Source: Asterochloris sp. CNOR1
Taxonomy: Eukaryota > Chlorophyta > Trebouxiophyceae > Trebouxiales > Trebouxiaceae
Reading direction: 5' to 3'
Length of the DNA: 64,000 nucleotides
NCBI GenBank assembly: GCA_963969365.1
Contig: OZ017761.1
Span: forward strand, 1,674,001 to 1,738,000
Under the pieces are notes generated by a model. It was given only the letters and a program-made list of their open reading frames with translations, had not been told where the DNA came from and searched no databases. The position numbers and the translations under genes were made by a program. Shown one piece after another: positions 59,401-64,000 of this stretch (its first letter is position 1; each line of letters begins with the position of its first letter).

Positions 59401-61787
59401 GCACGGACCTGCATGTTTACGACCATGCTGACAACACGAACTGCAGTATACTGCACTTGCTTCAGGCCTTTCTTTGCCTTCCACACGTAATAAAAATACC
59501 TGCAATTATGGAACTCAAGGAGCTCACACCTCGAGCTGACACACAAGACCAGCACAGCAGTTCACAACGAGGTGCAGTGCCCTACCAGATCTCCCACATG
59601 AATGGGAAAATCTGTATGGCAATAAAGCAGGCCTTAGGGGCAGAGCACAAGGTGCAATTGGCAGCAGAGGTGCCATCGAGGGCTCAGCAACAGCAAACCA
59701 TGAAAATTGAGGTGAAAGCTTGGAATTTGCCAGCTGACTGACAGACAAAAGGCCACAGCCTACAGTCCCCTGCCTCCTCTGGAGTTGGGGGCCGAGACAG
59801 ACAGAAGAAGCTTGTGGTCGTGCAATCCCCTGCAGGCAGCGCTCATGCGTCCACACAAACTCCCAAGCCGTGGCAGCCTGTCTGCGTTCTGTGCTGCCTC
59901 ATTGATCAATGACTGGACCGCATAAGGCTGGGGTGTGCGACACTGCTTCAGTACAGAGGTGCTCACCGTGGAGAAAGATACCTGTGAAACTATAAAGTGA
60001 GAAGAAGAAGAGGCCAATCCATCCAGAGATTCTGCAAAGGGAGGTTCCTTTCAAGCGGGCACAAGCAAGCAAGTTCCTCTGGCAGTTCATGTGGCAGTTG
60101 TCCCCCGAAGCGCACCCATATATATACTTACAGAAGCAAGAACTTGGGCCAGTGTAACCTCCAGAAAGGGTCATCGATACAGAAATGGCCACCAGGCTTG
60201 TACCAGCCGCTGCCTGCTGCACTGCCTTTCGTCTTCTGCTGGGGAACAAACACCTGATTATGTGTCCCAATTGTTTGAAGGCAAAAGGTCTGCGAGCAGC
60301 ACGTCACTCTCTCAGAACGACTGCAGCAGCTCAGCGACAAAGAGCAAGCTGCTGAAGGGATGGCATGCCCTCACAGTGAACCACAAGCTCCAGCGAACCA
60401 CTGCGCAGGCACTGACCTGCAATTGCAGGGACTGTACTTCTTGGCAACACTCTGTTGTGCATGTGCAAACACTCATGTATCTATCTGCAGTGGGCCATGT
60501 TGAGCACCCACCAGGTTGCCAGCCCATGTGCATTTCTGCACCAGGCTGTAGACGTTGGGTATCAGGTACAGGGCCACATTGACAAACTGCAGGACCAGCT
60601 CCACTGACTGCTGTACCACCATGGTCTTTCGGCGGTGCATCCTGCACAAGTGCATGCACTCATTCACCAGGTGTGGTTGTTACTGACAGCTAACGAGGCT
60701 ACTCCCATCATCAAGAGGCGCAGCAAGCTGTAAGCCTGCCAGATTGTGGCTGCTGCTGCAGCGCTTAGGCAATGGGGTGAGGACCAACCCCTTGAGCATT
60801 GAGCAACATGGCAGCCAAGCAAATTTCCTGCTCACCAGACTGCTCCCTTCTGACGGGTGTTCCAGACTGCTTTGAACCACCAGCAACACATCCCCAGCAA
60901 GATGGCGAGGTACAGGCTGGCCGCCACTGTGTTCCAGATCTGCACCAGGCTAAGATACAGTCAGGCTTCTGGGTTCCCCTGTCTATCACAGCTGCAGTCA
61001 CTGCAGCAGCTGGCAACTGGAGAGCAGCAGCATAACTGATCAAGACAGCTGTGCAATAAAAGCTGTTTCACCTGAAAGATGGGGTGACGCAGCGCAGCAC
61101 GGTCATCCTGTATCAAAGTGAAGAGGCCTCAAGATACCTGCTGCTGACACATTGTTGCATGCAGAACAAGGAAATGCGAGAAATTTTAACAAGCTTCAGG
61201 AATGACAGCAAGCGAGGACTGGAAGCCTCGGTTCATACCTGTGCATATTTCAGCACGACCAGTGGCACCAGGGACACCACAGCCACCACCTCGGCAGCAA
61301 ACACGATCCTGTCGGCCGCCTGCAGTGCGAGACGCAATTGCTCGGAGGAGGTGCAGCGGACTGCATTGTGACACAAAGTAAAGGCTCCCAGGTACAGCAG
61401 CATTGCTGCTGGCTGAGCTGCAGCAACAGCACCAGCAGCAGTTCTCTTGGCAACCTCCCAAAAGCTAAACAATACCAGACTCACTGTGACATGGCCATTC
61501 CGCGCTGCGCATACAGTGAGCTGCCGACTGAGTGCACCGGCAACGAGAGCCATGACACACGCAGCTGCTGGGCTCACCCGGCCCTCCTTGTCTGTCAGGA
61601 GCTCAGCGCGTAGCACGACCAGGGGCCTGCCCTCTGGCGTTCTGGTGAAACGGCCTCCAAAGTCCACATATGCCTCCTCTGGTTCCTGGTGCAGGGGCAA
61701 GTCCTCCGCCTTGAAATCATCTGAGCAAATGGAGGCGTCACTGGCCCTTTTGCCCAGGGGCTGGACATCGCTGCAGCCACTGGTCAT
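53473..61787 (-). CDS. Polytopic class 3 lipase, copy C (diacylglycerol-lipase-like)
   Basis: Twenty-two exons close exactly to 847 aa: 61787-61578, 61412-61239, 61107-61072, 60939-60836, 60641-60512, 60253-60132, 60031-59967, 59829-59699, 59611-59586, 59499-59409, 58650-58546, 58256-58158, 58074-58033, 57933-57841, 57493-57395, 57195-57111, 56685-56575, 56159-56007, 55387-55182, 54698-54597, 54207-54013 and 53637-53473. The layout matches copy A: soluble N-terminus, six or more membrane segments (e.g. FLLLISGWIGLFFF), then Lipase_3 with IVLSFRGTAS, KVHKGFLQAW, GHSLGG, VINDQD and RHHMMAAYLK supplying the presumed Ser-Asp-His triad. It differs from A by one codon less in exon 7 and a shorter C-terminus ending FRRKP. 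The same three introns have GC donors. Hydrolysis of membrane glycerolipids at the bilayer is inferred from the family. Confidence 0.88.
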
Positions 61788-62868
61788 GTGCTCGCATCTG
61801 CCACCTAGCCTCGCGACTTCAGGTGCTTGATGGAGAGACAGGTCTGCAACAGAGTGCTAAACCTCAAGCAGAGATGCAGAGTCTGCTGGGCTTGCTTGCC
61901 TGCAGCTTTGTGTTGCCTTAAGGCCAAGCGAACGCAGCGCAGGATGGCAGACAGACTGTGGAGTCGGTAGGGCTGATGTCTACTTCCCTTCGAAATTGGT
62001 CACCACGGAATCTTCCGCGTCTAACGATGATCTCAGACAATGCATTGTCTGCCACTCAGCATGACCAGATCTGGCCTGAGCACAGCAAGGAAGACGCTCT
62101 AGAGGCCAGGTGATGCCACAATGCCACAGCTATAGCAGCAGGTGTAGGGTCAGGATGTCGCAAGACTTGATGTCCTCCAAAGTGTGAGGTCTTCCAGCAA
62201 GGCTTAGCACTTTGTCAGGCCAAGGCTGGCAGTGTAAATGTCACAGCATGAGCAGGAGCGTCCATGAAGGAGGCTCCAATGGTGGGAGAGGCTGCATGCA
62301 GAAGCGTGTGACTCATGTCTGCCAGGGCTTTTGAAAACCACCATTGCACGCTGTGACAGGGCATGATACATCCTGCTGGGGAGCCACTGAGGAGACTGCA
62401 GCTGGGCCTCATGTAAAAAGCTGGCAATCTGTCTTGCCCTGCTGACAGCATGCACATCCAGAAAGAGACTGCGCACCCAGTATGAGATCGCCCACTGCGC
62501 AGTCTTAAGGATGCTGTGCTGTTCTACCGGGCTGATGCCACTGGAGAAGGCCACAATGGCGTGAGAGGCTGCTGCTTGCCCTCAGCACTTCCCAGAACAG
62601 CAGCATCCTTTCTGCAGGGGCGGCGCTGCCAAGCTCCAGGCTGACATGCCCAACTCTCTGGGCGATGTGTCAAGGCGACCTGCAAATCACTGACCAATGG
62701 TCAGGAAGACAACAGGAGGCACTGATGACTCAAGCTGCTGGCAGTGGCAATGACTTTCCCACCTCCAGCCTGTGCCGGAGGGAAGTGCTTCGCTACTGCT
62801 GAGATGTCGGGTACTGACCTCCTCCGAGAGGCGTGACTGGGGCCCACTGAGCAACTCAGCCATGGTGC
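61788..62868. promoter_or_regulatory. 5' flank of copy C and spacer to copy D
   Basis: About 1.1 kb, alignable in blocks with the flanks of copies A and B (for example 62190-62290 with 52790-52880). No conserved reading frame or other feature is seen. Confidence 0.5.
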
Positions 62869-64000
62869 TCAAGGCTTCCTGCGGAAGCTGCGGCCGGCAA
62901 GGATTGCATTGGCCTGCCTCATCTCCTCCCCCACGATGTCTGCATCCAGGTCTGTGCTGTCTGCGCCAGACGGCAGAGGGAATGTACCAGAGTCTGTGTC
63001 CAGGTCTGGCATGTGAGCTCGCAAGCTGCCACCCTGCACAGGCAGGCAGGGAGCAGGGGTGGGTCTTGCGTGAGCCTATCTGCTCACAGCAGGTCTCTGC
63101 CAACATGTCATTGCCAAATGCAAGTGTCTGCAATTGCAGGCCAGGTGCCATGCACTCTGTCATAGAAGAGTGCCGAGGCTGCATTTGGAATAGCTCACCT
63201 GGGAGCTGCTCCCTACCTGCTTGCGGTGGACTGGTGCATGGCGCTTTGACTTGCACACCTTTGCAGGTGGCCCTGCTCAGTACTGCAGGCAATGTGCCTT
63301 CGACATGGCAGGCACACCTGCAGGCTCAGTCAAAGGCAGGCCAGATGCTGTGCGCGCAGCGTTGCTGTGATAAATTGAACTGAAGCTAGGTAGGCAGAGG
63401 TCACCTGGGTACTACTTCCTGCCCCCTCCTTGTCTGCCTCTAGGCGGTCCTCAGCTTCCAGCTCCTCAGAGAGGGTACGGCCGTCCTTGCTGTACCGGCC
63501 CTGGAACCAACACCGCTTGTTGAGCAGATCACCGCGTCTGCCTGCCCTGATATAGTCCATCAGGTCTTTCTTGGTGATGCCAAACACGGCCTGGAACAAC
63601 TGCAGGCAGCGCAGAATGTGGCAGTTAGAGGTGCAGGCGACTCTGGCAGCTGCTGAGATGCGGCCTGGGCTGTCAGGCACCAACCATCTCGTCAGCGTCC
63701 CCTGAAAACAGAGGTGTTAGGAAGGGGTTCCCAAACCTGCTGACATGCTCAGCTATTGCCATCCAGGGCGCTTCTTACTGGCCGCAGAGGCAGGCCTAAC
63801 AAAGCTGCGTGCCCATGAGCCACAAGTCAGGCAGGTCAGGAGGGTGGAAGCTGCCAAGAGTCCAGCAACCTGCCCCAATGTCACTGCCACAAAGTGTTGC
63901 GCTGCTATTGCATGCAGCGCCCCGCTGAGATAGACAAGCAAATTATGCGCACAGTGACCTGGCAGCTACTGCCGCCTCACCTCACGCATGCAGGGCTTGC
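62869..64000 (-). CDS. Polytopic class 3 lipase, copy D (3' part, cut by window edge)
   Basis: The last three exons are present: exon 22 (63033-62869, ending AGRSFRRKP), exon 21 (63599-63405, LFQAVFGITKKDLMDYIRAG to GAGSSTQ) and the 3' end of exon 20 from the right edge down to 63981 (SKPCMRE). Splice sites and phases are the same as in copies A and C and no lesion is visible. It is closest to copy C at the 3' end. Whether the whole copy is functional cannot be judged, because the membrane and catalytic exons lie outside the window. Confidence 0.8.

Larger units (their letters stand above)
34085..64000 (-). repeat. Tandem array of about 9.4-kb units, each a 22-exon lipase gene
   Basis: The whole right half consists of four head-to-tail copies on the - strand. 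Last-exon stops are at 34331, 44091, 53473 and 62869. Introns and 5' flanks align as well as exons, so the unit was duplicated as genomic DNA, not by retroposition. The left boundary is near 34085, where 34085-34330 aligns with 43815-44090. The array runs off the right edge. Confidence 0.92.

Noticed and set aside
1-64000. CRISPR arrays, insertion sequences, rRNA genes
   Set aside because: No regularly spaced direct repeats, transposase frames or rRNA-like stretches were seen; the long repeats present are explained by the lipase gene array.

Overview
The window looks like nuclear DNA of an intron-rich, moderately GC-rich eukaryotic microalga. A green alga, perhaps a trebouxiophyte, is the best inference. 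The grounds are a plant-type UVR8 UV-B photoreceptor with its C-terminal Val-Pro motif, a plant/algal-style mitochondrial mL45, very frequent short introns ending in CTGCAG or TGCAG, and a GC-rich coding style. There is no bacterial organisation, no CRISPR array, no convincing tRNA or rRNA, and no recognisable transposase. Gene models below were built by hand from exon homology, splice sites and codon phase. Where every phase closes, the evidence says so.

Left part (1-34 kb), single-copy genes. The 3' exon of an unidentified + strand gene (2-439) converges on mL45 (980-4634, -). mL45 is divergent from UVR8 (5547-10619, +, 10 exons, 453 aa). UVR8 is followed on the same strand by a Mediator tail subunit, MED15 (11160-19694, KIX-like N-terminus, Q/PGQ-rich middle, conserved C-terminus), and by a small secreted fasciclin (FAS1) protein (20666-22860). 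Convergent to it is an unrecognised polytopic membrane protein built from an internal duplication (23211 to about 26.1 kb plus an unresolved 5' end, -). Next comes a seven-bladed WD40 protein (28019-31939, -, 8 exons, 403 aa). 31.9-34.1 kb holds no confident gene.

Right part (about 34.1-64 kb), a tandem gene array on the - strand. The same 22-exon gene is repeated about every 9.4 kb. It encodes a polytopic membrane protein with a C-terminal class 3 lipase domain (GHSLGG nucleophile elbow), diacylglycerol-lipase-like in layout. Copy A (34331-42642, 853 aa) and copy C (53473-61787, 847 aa) have every exon and splice phase intact. Copy B (44091-52375) is a pseudogene with several stops, frameshifts and a lost acceptor. 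Copy D (62869 to the right edge) is cut by the window. An orphan last-exon relic lies between A and B, and a roughly 360-bp near-identical tract joins B and C.

Two cross-gene patterns stand out. First, partial, degenerate copies of exon edges, some with splice-like sites, sit inside the adjacent introns of four unrelated genes (mL45, UVR8, MED15, WD40). Second, GC-AG introns are unusually common and positionally conserved: three of 21 introns in each lipase copy, one splitting the catalytic GHSLGG codon run, and one in UVR8.
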